64,000 bases of DNA from Owenia fusiformis. Taxonomy: Eukaryota > Annelida > Polychaeta > Sabellida > Oweniidae. The position numbers and the translations under genes are program-made. The stretch is taken from assembly GCA_903813345.2 (NCBI GenBank), contig CAIIXF020000002.1, positions 28,277,223 to 28,341,222 of the forward strand, written 5' to 3'. Positions 24,401-36,500 of the stretch are shown piece after piece (the stretch's first letter is position 1; every line of letters begins with the position of its first letter). Under the pieces are notes generated by a model. The model was not told where the DNA came from and did no database searches. It was given only the letters and a program-made list of their open reading frames with translations.

Positions 24401-27400
24401 AAAGCCTGTCATGACAGTACCTTAATTTTCGGTTCCCTAACTACACTAGTTTAGTTTTTTTTCAATGTAATCATAAACGGCTTCGATAACTGATTTACAA
24501 CTTGGACTTCAGGTTGCAAAACTTATGAGGAGTGGTGTATATCAATTTGTAAATCAAAAGTTAAGTAGTTATAGAGTCATTATTCATTATTTCTTTTGCT
24601 GTTGTCATCTAAGAACAACTATATAGACAAAGTACATCGTTTTATAGACTGCAGGATTTGTACTTTAAAATTCAATAATATTGGTTATTTGAACATCTTA
24701 AACGGGATCATACTTACGTGCCATTCAAACATTACTGGTGCTATTCCCAGGGCCGCTGCCGAACCCGCGAGCCCAACAAACATAGGGGCACCAACATTTG
24801 TCGCAAATATGGACCCTGCTATCTAAAATGTTAAAAAATCAAATCAGACGTTAGGGCAAAAAACACAAGGTCGTATGTATCTCATACTTGAGTAGGTTTG
24901 GGGAAGATATTACCCGGGATTATGTAGCATATCTGAGGAGCGGGCAGGATATATTGTATATGTCCCGCTCCAGGCTTAATGTGCAAATAATCAGGAAATA
25001 TTTATTTCTATATAAGTATATCCCTTGGTATATATTCTGAGATTTTTCTGTCAAACAGATATTAACAAGTACTTTAAATGTGATCTGTTTCAATCGCCAT
25101 AGAGGCGTAAAGAAGTTGAATCATATCAATACGGAGGTTACGCTTCGGGGACGGTCTGATAGAACTTGTACGTAATCGTGTAGATTTTTGGACCTCTGGG
25201 GATTATTTATCCTCTTAGTAGTAATTTCTTCCCCAATTGAGCACATCTATAAAACAAGGATGATTTTATCCCAGGGACGCAACTCGATACTTTCAAACTA
25301 GCTATGAATCCAATCTAAATGGATACCGTGATTTTTACTTCAAATTTAGAAGCACGATTTTTTTTATCTTATTACCATACATAACCAAAATTCAAAACAT
25401 ACAAGAAGTGACCAAGTCGAATCTTTTAGATTGCTGACTAGGATCTATTCTTATGTCATACAATGACGAAATTCTAACATTTTCATTGTTGGAAAATGTT
25501 GAAATTGCATTCTGGGAGCCAACCTCCTTGCGTATGAAGGTATAAGGAAAATAGTCGTAATCGGGTTACCGGAAAAGAAATTTCACTAAACGGAATTACA
25601 AAATGCTTTGCAATACGTAATTTTTACGAATCAATTTAGATTGAAATACAACAGAAATCCTGAATGCACGTCAGAATTCTTTTGACATTGTTAACAGTGG
25701 TTAACATATTTGCATGATAAAATCACTAGCGGGCATTAAAGTCCTTATCTCAAATGCATTGTTTCAAGTAGGTCGATCCTTGTTAAAGGTAGAGGACCGT
25801 ATCAAGTAAATTTCGTTTTGGAACATGTACACTTGACTGATATATTAATACATGATGAAGGACAGGGGTACCATCGTCGACTTCCAAAGTGGTTATAACA
25901 CAAACTTGGAGCAACTGAAATCTTGCATGTGAATAAAGATGCAAGGATAAAGGATTGGTAGATTAGTGTGAATATCACTGCGCATAACATCATAACCCGC
26001 AATTTAAGGGTTTCAGAGTTCAAGAAAGTTCACTATATGTACAATCCTCACGTGGCAAGGCCACTAGCCATGATCAATGTTGGTCAGTTTTTAAACTTTT
26101 TAAAAAGGTATGGCTCGTTTACTAGCACCAATCAGATTTCAGTATCTAAGACAAGATGCATAGTATGATACAGGTGATTTATTTGTGGCCTTTCTCACCC
26201 AGCTACTAGTATGAATGCCATTGACTTCCTAGTCAAGAAGAATTAATATATTAGTATTGCAGCGTATAATAATATAACCCATCTATTCTCCATTTATTTG
26301 GAAAACGGCCAACTTGACCGTTTTCCATATAAATGGAAAATAGATGGCATCATGGGTATTGGTAGGGCTAGGGTAGGGCTAGAATACATGTAAATGTATT
26401 GCCAGTGTCACCTAAATTTTTGATTTAAGAAGTAATTTCAGTTGGATCAACTTAAAACACCATTGGAATGTAACAATATGATCTTGTTGACATGTGGATT
26501 GTGATTTCATAATAAAATTGTGATCCTTGTAGGAGAAAATAAACTTTTAAAGGTTTTTCAGCATTGTCAATGGAGATTTAGCCCGACCATTTTTAGACAA
26601 CTAGAAAATCATTCGAATTTGAATAAAAGTAAATAGTGCTGCAAATCAGTGTTGCTTTGATAGAATTCAAATATGTCATTAAATAGAAGAAAATGTAAGT
26701 CTTTAATGGTTAAAAATGCAGATCTCCTAAAATCTCATTAAAAACGAGACTTAAACGATATTTCAAAGCTATATGGGGGTTTCAGGGTAAAAGTTCAACA
26801 TATGCCTACGTAATCTATACTAGGCAGAGCCATTAGCCAAGTACAACAAAATGTTAGGTCTGTGGCCTTTCTCACTTACTGGTATGAATGTCATTGACTT
26901 CCCAGCCAAGAAGAATCCCTCGGTGCTCCCTCTGTTTGCTCGTATTGTTGCCTGGAAAAATAAGGTAAAATAAAGCAATACACTGCTGTTCATATATTTT
27001 GAATATTTTGTTTTCTATTTAGGTCAATGCACCCTTTCAATCATTCTCCATTTAGCAACATCTTCCTTGCTTGGGGAGTAATCCATCGGAAATATTTTGA
27101 GGGTTTTTGTTAATTAAATATAATTTTTGTTAGACTTAAACAAGATCAAATAACAAAATAATGCTTCTTGCATATTTTCAAAGAAATGTTTAATATTTAG
27201 TAATAGTCATTGAAATTCGAAAGTTTTCGGATTCTTCTTAAATCCTTTATTGTATGTGGGCAACTGTATAAGACTAGCATTGGCATATGGTTGCGGGCTA
27301 TAATAAAACGCGTGGTAGGGGCTCGGGGTGTACTTGGTGATGTTTGATTCCAGCGCGCAGTTCTCTTATGGGTTCACGCAGTCGTTAAATGTAAAAACTG

Positions 27401-29358
27401 AACTTTAGCATTTGCAAATATATATTAACAATTGACATTCAACTGTCAGTTGAAGTAAAGATATCTTAAAGAGATGATAACACCTCAAACATATCGAACA
27501 ATACACAGTACATTCTTAAAGCACTAAAATGTGAAAATGTTACCGACTATGATCAAAAAGATGCAGAATTTGCACATGGGGGTTACAAAATAAGCTTTGA
27601 AAAATCGTAGTCTTGCTTGTTACGTAAATATTTGTGACATCGCACTTTAAACGCAATTCTCGTATTTGGAATGATGCCAGAATAAAGATCAGCGATATTG
27701 CTATGTCAGAAGTCGTACTATAGAACTATAAATTATTTGAATAACTGTGTTTGATTAGACAAATATCATGTGTTGTAAGGTCAATGGGTGTGATCAGCAA
27801 TTTATGCAATCACAGAGAAAGCTTTTGGGGCATTAAGAACGAGCCTCTTTACATGTAACATGTTAATGGACAATAAGTAGATTTAGACTTAGAACTATTG
27901 CATAAATTGTCGTATTGGTGTAAATATAAATATTTTATATCACATAAACATTTATCATCAGCCTTTCAGGCCCGTAGCTAGGATTTGCCAAGGGGCGGGG
28001 GGTTCAGTTTTCAAAAATTTCCAGGGGGGTTCACATTTGACAATTTTGGCCCTAATATGGCTAAAATCACTTGAGAAGTGCTCAAAATGGTGAAAAACTG
28101 AATGATTTTAAAAGAATTTTTGGCCGGGGGGGGGGGAGGGGCGAACCCCCCTGGCTACGGGCCTGGCCCTTGGTGTATCTTTTTGCAATCTTACAGTACA
28201 TGGGGACATACCTGCACGTAATGCGTGCATATCATACAGACTAACTGGTCAACCAAATATATCTATCAGATTCTACATAATTAATAAGTCCCAATATTTT
28301 AATAAACTATTTCAATAGAATTGAAACAAAAATTAATGAATTGTATCGATTACTGCGTTCACCAACTCGCAAACTTCTGATCATGTTTCTTGCGATAATT
28401 AACCGTTGCCGTTGCCCTCCAACTATTTTATTTCTAATGCATGCATGCTACGGGGGTCTTATAGTCATCGTATGTAGTGGGGCAATTCTATTATTTTTCA
28501 GCTAGCCCGAGCCACAGATATAAGTCATATTTTGGTATAAAAGTCAAGCAGGTGAACATTTATTATTTTATCTAAATATTCATGTCTCACATAAAATTAA
28601 TACGGCACAATATACCACATTATACCATATATACCAATATTGAAACTATAAAAGTACTATAACAGTACACATTCTATTTAATTTCACCCTAAAAGCATGA
28701 CAATTATAACAGTCAAGTCCAGTCCAGAATGTTGACTTAGTTACTGGACTTAACTGATAATTGTTCTTTCAATATTCAAGAACACGTCCAAGGTCATTCT
28801 GACCGAGTTTTTTTTATCACATTCGACCTATTTCCTCCCCAAGGTGATTTTAAGAGAGATTGATTTACCAAAGTTGACTGTGAGTGATAATAAATAAATA
28901 ATAAAAGAGAGAAAGGTTTTCTAATGTTGAATTTAGTAACCTTCGTCATTCAACCTCAATTTAATTCCCTCTCAATCAATTAGGTTTAATCTTTTGGTTA
29001 TCAGTGCTGAAACTAAAGATCTAAGTACGGGTGCGAAGAAATGCATCTCTTTCTGTTTCCCAAACTTAAATTCAGAAATGCATTTAATAATTTATGTTAT
29101 ATTATATGCGTGATATGGGCTTGGTTGATAGGTGTGTGATAATCCACCAATGAAAGTTACGAATTATTCGAGAAACGTCACTATGCCCAATTTATTAATT
29201 TCCACTTCTATTGGAACAAATATACAACCATTGTTATTGATCTTCAAAAAACATATATAAACTAGAATACTTACAAATAGTCCCACACCTAGGACAATAA
29301 CAAAGTAGAGAACGATTACGGCGATGTCCCATCCCGTCAATGTGGCGACCTCGACCAT
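12412..29358 (-). CDS. sodium/sugar cotransporter, SLC5 family (SGLT4/SGLT5-like)
   Basis: Plasma-membrane symporter that would couple Na+ entry to uptake of a sugar or related polyol. Fourteen exons: 29275-29358, 26880-26951, 24718-24822, 23865-23924, 22693-22797, 22386-22488, 21486-21569, 20699-20919, 20267-20402, 19623-19730, 18517-18836, 17843-18064, 17294-17408, 12412-12617. All introns are GT-AG, the phases join, and the product is 646 aa (family about 600-680). It aligns without gaps to human SGLT1 from TM1 to TM10 with an offset of 17. Seen: Asn61, Glu85, Tyr273, Lys304 and Gln440 of the sugar site kept; Met66, Ala270, Phe274 and Asn437 replace His83, Thr287, Trp291 and Asp454. The Na+-site Ser375/Ser376 and Asp187 in IYTDTLQ are kept. 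An acidic loop ([11 protein letters not shown]) precedes the C-terminal helix, which ends [12 protein letters not shown] and LHRLTWSTR favour the SLC5A9/A10 branch; SGLT1/2 or SMIT remain possible. The start ATG has G at -3 and +4. Confidence 0.95.
13820..14710 (-). pseudogene. relic of a transposon-borne protein, left arm
   Basis: The frame 14156-14710 reads [45 protein letters not shown] and [11 protein letters not shown]. In another frame at 13880-14119 it continues [34 protein letters not shown] and [11 protein letters not shown] third frame then gives a Cys-rich tail ([10 protein letters not shown]). This order (EADT...VDTDV...HALTGCDT...CDA...WGW...Cys-rich) is one I recognise from a recurrent repetitive protein of invertebrate genomes with a FEN/PIN-nuclease-like look; its exact class is unsure. 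Frameshifts and stops mark it as dead. Confidence 0.6.
14682..15183. mobile_element. 502-bp pogo/Tigger-like MITE with TA target site
   Basis: Ends cagtaaaacctgtctaatct (left) and the complement of cagtagaacctgtatatctg (right) match over about 24 bp with three differences, and a TA dinucleotide flanks each end. Motifs of the gttcagattag and gtgttcacattt type repeat inside. TA duplication and a CAGTA-type end fit the Tc1/mariner/pogo group. It lies in the spacer of the foldback element, so it inserted into it or was carried with it. Non-coding. Confidence 0.8.
15555..16150 (+). pseudogene. relic of the same transposon-borne protein, right arm
   Basis: Second, more damaged copy in opposite orientation to the one at 13820-14710. 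The frame 15798-16010 reads [33 protein letters not shown] and, after an indel, [11 protein letters not shown]. Further on, at 16070-16130, the Cys-rich tail follows in another frame ([12 protein letters not shown]-like). It lacks the upstream EADT block in readable form. Dead copy. Confidence 0.55.
18821..19326. repeat. 10-copy 50-bp array that repeats the exon 11 splice acceptor
   Basis: Ten copies of a 50-bp unit (atgagtcctcttagacctga, then aaataattgc and aaagatgagttggcattaac). Copy 1 overlaps the 5' end of SLC5 exon 11, which begins at 18836 on the minus strand. Read on the minus strand, every unit contains a pyrimidine-rich tract, AG and the first ~19 bases of the exon. All ten copies keep the AG; copies 2 and 4 have ccag instead of tcag, and copy 2 has a 3-bp insertion. 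The array evidently grew from the intron-exon border. Confidence 0.95.
19984..20198. mobile_element. 215-bp TA-flanked MITE in SLC5 intron 9
   Basis: Left end tacagggtgagccaaaa and right end ttttggctaaccgtgta are inverted, with TA at both borders. The size and TA flanks fit a mariner-type non-autonomous element. Similar ends occur at 11258-11283, 22350-22363 and 39311. Non-coding. Confidence 0.7.
22956..23628. mobile_element. 673-bp inverted-repeat element in SLC5 intron 4
   Basis: About 75 bp at the left end (aatgcag, then gaaatagtgtgttcggattg, gctggaataggacacacc) is matched in reverse at the right end (ggtgtgtccgattccagcc, then aatcagaacacagtatttc). A single related end occurs at 58640-58700. 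Coding content was not seen. No target duplication could be fixed. Confidence 0.7.
24349..24539. mobile_element. short inverted-repeat element, 'tacac-ccctcc' family
   Basis: Left end acactcccctcattaagttt then ggcaacc; right end ggttgcaaaacttatgagga then gtggtgt. Same family as the elements at 2586 and 31635. It lies in SLC5 intron 3, not far from exon 4. Confidence 0.6.
26181..26241 (-). pseudogene. decayed duplicate of SLC5 exon 2
   Basis: The sequence tttgtggcctttctcaccc...atgaatgccattgacttcct...caagaagaat closely matches the 3' half of exon 2 and its downstream intron at 26862-26920. Read on the minus strand it gives [11 protein letters not shown] where the live exon gives [12 protein letters not shown]. 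The donor has changed from gtaagt to gtagct, no acceptor AG precedes it, and the 5' half of the exon is missing. Weaker similarity extends to 26040-26090 against 26820-26860, so the copied block was larger. Confidence 0.7.
26279..26346. repeat. hairpin in SLC5 intron 2
   Basis: The arm ccatctattctccatttatt, tggaaaacgg is matched in reverse by ccgttttccatataaatgga and aaatagatgg around a loop of about 9 bases. A non-coding small foldback; function unknown. Confidence 0.8.
27967..28165. mobile_element. 199-bp 'caggcccgtagc' MITE in SLC5 intron 1
   Basis: Ends caggcccgtagctagg and cctggctacgggcctg are inverted. The inside is G-rich near the ends (ggggcggggggttc; ggggggggaggggcg). A second copy lies at 60752-60975 and a lone right end at 46150-46170. 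I have no sure target duplication. Confidence 0.75.
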
Positions 29359-29390
29359 GTCTAAGTACTAGATAGTTGTAGAGAATAAAA

Positions 29391-29400
29391 GTCTTTTATA
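29391..29400 (-). promoter_or_regulatory. possible TATA box of the SLC5 gene
   Basis: On the minus strand TATAAAAGAC begins 42 bases before the SLC5 start codon. If used in the usual way, transcription would begin only about ten bases before the ATG, which is short. A chance match in AT-rich DNA cannot be ruled out. Confidence 0.3.
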
Positions 29401-29609
29401 ATTAGTGCATTTGAGATTATCCAAAAACGTTTGTGTTTTATGCTTTAATTACAGTATTATGAATTACGCAAAGTCATCGTCGAATTATTCTTGTCATATC
29501 ATACAATTGTGTGTCCTTCAAGGTCGCCACTTTATGATCAACTGGTTAATGTTGTATCTGTACACCCAATTTGTAAGTCTTTGAACGCATTGATTCTATT
29601 AAATCAAGG

Positions 29610-29800
29610 TACACTTTCCTCCATAAGTTTGACAACCTTTTTCCCCCATAGACTTACCTGTTAAAGTATCTCTATGTTTGAATTTTCATTTTTATAACCT
29701 GGAAAGAAAAATTGATAATATACAGGAGGAGATGTAACTTGACTTTATGACCTATACCTCCAAATTTTCTCGAAATTGATGACAAATTTGAAGATTTTCT
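29610..29800. mobile_element. partial copy of the 'tacac-ccctcc' family
   Basis: The left end tacactttcctccataagtt then tgacaacc matches the family, and the interior (gacctatacctccaaatttt) matches the element at 31635-32970. A right end was not found, so it is truncated; the end coordinate is approximate. Confidence 0.45.
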
Positions 29801-31634
29801 GAAAAGTGCTTTAATTCTCCCAAATAATAAAAAATGTAACCATTACAATAAGGATGAAAAACAATAAATTATTGCAAAAATATTTAGTTTTCCTGGAATA
29901 AAGAATGCACTTTGGGGATTTTAGAGCATAGGCATGACAAGGAATGATATTTGAATAGGGAGCCAATCCCTAGCGGACACAACTTGTTCAAGAAGACGTT
30001 ATTTAAAAAACCTGCAGCTCAACCTCCCGGCGATCATTTCGACTGCCAAAAAACGGTATTGTGGAATTCACAATTTCTTCTATCCATTTGAATAGAGAGA
30101 GTGAGCAAGTCTCTCACAACCTTTAGTAAAGATAGACTTTGATAAATCAGAATGCAGTGCACAGCCCGTATTATTAAATATTCCATCAGAAAAGAACAGT
30201 GTCCAGATATCTATCTATTTCCAAATAATGTCTCGGATCTTTTGGCAGGAGTGTATTCGTATTATAAAAGACAAAGGATAACTTATGTAAAGTCATTGAG
30301 ATAGATAAGTCACTATGTCCTCACAATGAGTTTCTCACGCAAATAATAGGCACTGTTTTAGTCGTCATCATTTCAGTGACTAATCTATAGATATTTATAT
30401 AGTATATATTTGGAAACATATTTTGAAATTACAACTATAAACATATATAGTAACTTCATAAACTAAATCTAAAATGTTTACTTGTAAATACTAGAGTGAA
30501 ATTTTTGGAAGGACTCCCCCAAACACTGTAAAGATAAAGATTTCAATAGAACTTCGATTTTAACAAGTCAGTTTATCTTCAATGAGTAAATGATTCGAAG
30601 TACTACAGGGGCACGTTCACGTATACCAGGGGTGTGATAACGATTACATATACTGGGTGCCACTGCCAGTTTTAAATGGTGGAATAATAATGATTATCAC
30701 GCCGTATCTGCATGCATGTGTTTTAGACAAAAGAGTAACACGTCCACAGAATCGTATATATTTCCAATGACTATACTAACCACGTAATAATTAGGATTTG
30801 CACTGTTTTGCATGTGAAGTGAGTTTGGTGTTTCCCGGGGGTGTTCCAGCCTGAACAGGACATGGGTTGGTTGTCAGTATAATGGGTGTGTTTAAAAGGT
30901 GTGCATGTCACATGTCTGTCTACGAGGTGAGAGACAACAAAGCCGCCATGTGTGTCTTGCGTGGTACCAATGTCGCTCTAACACAATTGTACTTTAGCTG
31001 TACACGGTTACTCATATTGACAACTAGCAATTCAAAAAATCAAGTACAACTTTAAGATTTTATTTGTCTCAAAGATTGATCGTTTTTTTAATATCAACTT
31101 TCTCAATTATTTCAGGAAACAAATAGAGCTACGTCATTGCATGTCGACAGAGGGTCCTAAATGCTTGACACATCTGTGGAACGCATGTTTTAAAGATTAG
31201 GACTCAAAATGCTTATTCTTTGGACGTTTGGACAAAAGGCGCTATATATTGTTTGAATTAATTTTACATTTTCTAAACTATAGATGTTTCATTATTTTAG
31301 AAATGTTATATTCACGTTGGTCTAAACGTGCATATTATAAAACCAAATGACAGCAACGCCATGCGTAGCAAATCCCATAGAACAGCCATGGCTTTCATTT
31401 TTTACAAAATCCTTCTACTTTACTGTTTCAAGTTTTTCAGTTATAGCAAAAATCGTAAAATGGTCGATTACAAGCCAAATTGTCATGAGAAAGTGTATTG
31501 TGCTTTTTAGGAGGCACATATAAAATTACAACAAAATTGCACAACGTACATGTACATGTACACTGTACATCCACTAGCCAAAGTGTCATAAAACAGTGTT
31601 TCGTGCTTATGATTATGTACATATCAAATGTACG
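29801..31634. other. unassigned intergenic stretch
   Basis: Lies upstream of the SLC5 gene and downstream of the nicotinic-type gene. A short inverted motif (ggtgtgataacgatt and aatgattatcacgcc) occurs at 30628-30702. No gene is supported. Confidence 0.4.
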
Positions 31635-32970
31635 TACACTCCCCTCAATAAGTTTGGCAACCATAACTTCCCCATTGGATTTCATGCCATCTAGGTTTGA
31701 CTTTTTAATTGCATGGTCTGTTAAGAAAATACGATACTTTTAGGGCCGGAAATGTAAATTGACTTCATTTTAAATACCTCCAATTTTCTCAATTTTGTTA
31801 ACAATAACAATAGGTCGGATATGGATGACAAATCTAATAAAGTTTTAAAAATCGACATTCCCATGTTAAATCAATGGAAACTGATATGTTTGTCGCAAAT
31901 CATATGACAGAATATCCATCTATCCAAGTTCTCGCAAAAAAACCACAAATTAGGTAGGAAATTGAATTTGCAAACTTTGTATAACAAAAAAGTAATATGT
32001 TTCTTCACGTTAACACTGTTCAAAATTCAAGAAACCTCTCCCATTGAAATAACAGAGGAGGCGAAAAATGATTTCAAAAATGACTTTGAGGCTCTGTAAC
32101 TTTAATGTTTACAAAGTAAACTTAACGCTTAGCGTAGGTTATTCAAGTTTCTAAATAAAAATAATTTTTCGTGTATCATTTACTGAATATATAATTGTCA
32201 AAAAATCTGATTTGCACCGAACCCACCTTTACATGAGAATGACGATTTTTAAAAACACATCAAAGTCATCAATTTTTTTGAATGCCAAAAGTCTGAATTC
32301 AATTTTAAACTTCTACACAACATTCTACATTGTGGTAAACTAGTGAATGAATAAATGGAACAGAAATGTTTCTAAATAATGTATTGAATGTAAAAGTTGA
32401 GATCAGATATCGAACAATTTTTATTCTTAATTGTAAAATTGTAAAACACATTCTTTAAGTGTAACATCACCTGGAAGATACTTCTTTTAGGATACCAGTG
32501 ATAGTAATGTTTTGAAATATAGAATTCTTATCCTAACAAGAGTTATAGAATGTATTCACAATCTCTGGGGTTGAAGAACTCTGAATATTTAGAGGCTTAC
32601 GAAAAGTCATGTTTCAAGTAAAAAAGAATAGTAGTATATTTAGAATCATACAAACATATTTTTCATTATCAGAAAAAATTAGAAATTTAATTGTAACTAT
32701 TTACAAAGATGCGTAGGTGAATTTCTACAATAACATGTTTTATATTACATGTATAATGTGTTGAATAAATAATTTTATAAGATAATCAATTTTCGATCTT
32801 TTGAAATTGAGAAAAAATTAGAAAAATTTGGAGGCATTGGAAATGAAGTCAAGTTACATTTTCACGTCATAATCATTTTCATTGCTGGTTGTATAGTTAA
32901 AATTCAAACATAACTTTGCTTTAACACGTAGTCCAATACGGGAGTTAGGGTTGCCAAACTTATGAAGGAC
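31635..32970. mobile_element. 1.3-kb inverted-repeat element, 'tacac-ccctcc' family
   Basis: Left end tacactcccctcaataagtt then tggcaacc; right end ggttgccaaacttatgaagg. The sub-terminal block gacttcattttaaatacctc then caattttctcaa is matched in reverse by ttggaggcattggaaatga near 32835. The middle is AT-rich and no open frame suggests a transposase. It is the longest member seen and may be the parent form of the shorter copies. Confidence 0.65.
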
Positions 32971-33529
32971 ATGAATCGCTCCACAACTTTTCAAGTAGTG
33001 GCATATGGAGGTGAAAAATGCTCATAAAACGACAGTATGCGTACCCTTTGCATTCGTTCGACTTTGCTTCTCAAAAGCTAGAGAGTAGTTTATAACTAGA
33101 CTCTGCGCGCAGGGTGGTAGCTAGGGCAGTCTTACTCGAGTCTCTAGCCAAGTTACTTGCATATAGTGGAAGCCTTAGATGAAAGTAAGGGCAGTCCACA
33201 ATGTTAACACATTTACCTCAGCTACACTACTGCCATCTTTATGTCAATTTAAAAGTAATAACCTAAATCTTGAACAGTTGAGGACTTATTTACAATCGGT
33301 CAGACACTACAGAGGTCCATGTTCAGACAGACTAATCAAAAATTGACATCTATCCCGACGATGTGGGCAATATAATACAATGCGCATTGCATAATGTAGT
33401 GCTTCACAGTACATCATCTTCCTTATTTTCAACGCAGATGTGTTGTAAATATACATGGTGATCGGGCAATTCAACCCATTCGTAACTATGTTAAATCATC
33501 TGGAGTAAGAGAGTCATGATTCTAGATTA

Positions 33530-36500
33530 CTAGATAGGCTCATTGTTGATAAAAACAATCAAACTTGCTATAACTGACATCAATATGACTAAAATTAGGA
33601 GGTATCTGTCCACAATCATCGCCACAATCTGCCATTCGCTCCGCTCTTTCATTTTATCCGTTTTGCCCTTCCGGTTTTTCCATAGGTTTTCATTCAACGT
33701 TTCCATATGAGTCAGGATGCTGTTCAAGATATAGTTTGTCCCATTGTCGTTCCTGTAATTATTGTCATATGATCGTTTAGAAAGTGGTCGTGTAGTAAGT
33801 TTACCTTTGTCTTTCTCCCTGACAGCCATCGGAACATGTTTCATGACTTTCACAAATGCGGCGACGCTACTAGTGGCCTCTTTCTTTGCGACCTAAATAT
33901 AAACAAATGAATGAAAATAGGAGTTTACTTTAGTTGAAAGCCCATGGTTGAACTTAAACCCCATGGCCAATAACTAAATAATATTAATTATCTCCAAGAA
34001 TGGAGGGAACATAAACATGATAATAATAACACAAGATAATGAACTGTAGTTTATTTAAAATAATATACAGTTGTAACAAAGAAGCGTGCATTATTAATTA
34101 ACAAGCTATCCAAAACCAGTGTGGCACCAAAGATGATTGACTGTCACATGCAGTGCAATAAAGCTGAACTAATTACACCCTAAATATTTCCACTCATTCA
34201 ATAGTTATAAATAGTAAACACAAAATAAATCAATTTTTTCAGTGTGGATTTAAGTTAAATAGCCCATTCGTTGCGGGCAGCGGCCCGCGTCTATTAGTTA
34301 TCCTAAAACAGTACTTATAGTTTATCCCATCCAAAATTATGGATCGACAGCTTTTATTCCAATGCCAAATGGCTTGCTCATGAACACCAAATGCAAGGTA
34401 TAGAAGAGTGATTCGATTGACTCTAGGTTACAGTATTTATCAAGCAATCAATCAATTGTTAGATTGTATGGCCGTTATACTCACATCAACCGAATTTAGA
34501 TCTCCTTTTGAAAAGTTAGAGAATCCTATCGGTCTTGCCATCCAGCGCAAGACGACCATCTTTATCCACGGCGGAACAGTGTCACCATGCAAACCGTAGA
34601 AATGAATGTTCAGGATCATTACACTGAAGGCTGCCGAGAGTGACATGATGACGATGACTGTACCGAAGAACTTCCCTAGAAAAGTCATAGAAACTAATAT
34701 GCTTATACACGCACCTTGGAATGGTGGAAAGTATCTTTTTTGAAGGATATTAGGTATTGAATACCTTTTCTTAAACTCTACATGGTACATGTAAGGAAAT
34801 ATTTATTAGAATATATTACCAATGAGGGGAACTACATCTGACGTCGCAGGCATATTTTCTGCAACATTGAGTAAAAACACAGTCATGGATAAAAGTAGCA
34901 TAATTGCAAGCGTATTTTTTTCCCCTGATTCTGGTGGCAGAATGAATACCATTGTGCACACTAGAAGAAGTAGAACACACGGGAATACAAGGTTGTAGAT
35001 GTAGAACAAAGACTTCCGGCGAATCACAACTGTGTAGGTGATATCCGGAAATGGTTCCGCGTAACCATCATGATACAAAACATTTCTCTTTGCCGGGAAC
35101 TCCAAAACGTCAAATTCACCATGCGGGATGAAGCTCCCGGTGTCTCCAGCTGTATTTTTACTGTAGACATCGAGTTGGTTGCCATTGTAACTCCAGGAAC
35201 CAAGTTTGATGGGACATCGTTGGATGTCGAACGGATAGAAGGTCATGTCGATTTTGCACGTCGTTTTTATGACAGCAGGTACTGGCCAGTACACCGAGCC
35301 CGTGTGTTGGACCACTGCAAATACATCGCTGTATACTTGCACGGAGGTTCTCTGCTCATCTGCGCTGTAAAAGAATGTGAATTTAGTAATTGTATACCAA
35401 GAGAATTAATAATTCCGTGCTTATAATTCCGATGAGTATTTTGTTTAGAACTGAATGCAATTTTGACCAAAATAATCATCGCCGAACGCCGATATTAAAA
35501 CTCGGAACAAATGTGACCACGGCATGCAAAATAAGAACGCATTTGCTAATCACGTCCTTGTTATTTGATCCGATAATCTATTTACCATTACCATTACCAT
35601 ACCATTACCATCAGTACATTGGCGATCTAAACAAAGTTAAATAAAACACTCACTGGTTGAACATAAAGATATCAGGTATCCATATTTCTGATTTTCGGAA
35701 CCTCAGTTCGGTTATATTCTCGTGTTCGCTCGGTTTCCATTGTAAGTGGTTGTCCCTCCACCACTAGAACCAAAAAAGTATGTGATAACTCATATGTTAG
35801 CCTACAAACATTTCAGCCCTTGCGTGTGCATCTTTGCAGTATGCAGTATTTTGAGTTAACATTTCAGTAGAACATTCGCATTTTACTGAAAAATAAGTGT
35901 TCAACGAACTGTTTAACATTTGCAGCATTTAATCAAAATACTTACGAATCGAAACCAAACAACGAGTGACAAGTACTGGTTAGGCTCATTCTACAAGAAA
36001 GTAAAATAAGGATTATAGAAAACAGTCATAAGCAATATCGAGGACAGATATCACCTAGTATTTAATTATCTAAATTGGTTTTTGTATCCAAGCTCCGATG
36101 ACAACGGCATTGCCAGCTTGTATGTTAATTTATGTCAAAATGTGTATCTTAGTATGGGCAAAAAGCCATTCAAAGTGCCTTAGTTAGCCTAATCTGATGT
36201 TGGGATAGATTACTAAGAATGTGACCAATATAATAGTCATTATAGATTAGTTTAGCCACCTTTTTTGACTGCAGACAATTTAAAATGAATACTAGTCAAT
36301 GAACCAATGTATATTGACTATGGGTCACTTCATAGTAAGCTACCTCGACATCGGTTCATTGGATTTTCTGAAGTTTTGGCGCGCACTATGTATAACATTA
36401 ATCATCGCCAGACTCACCAGATCCCTGAGTTGGTTCAACGCAATATCGAGCGTGACGTTGACCGTATCGCCATCATACGTCACTGGACGTGATGCAACAG

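Noticed and set aside
24596-24826. 76-codon open frame on the plus strand
   Set aside because: Shadow of SLC5 exon 3, which lies on the other strand.
35070-35426. 118-codon open frame on the plus strand
   Set aside because: Antisense shadow of exon 4 of the nicotinic-type gene.
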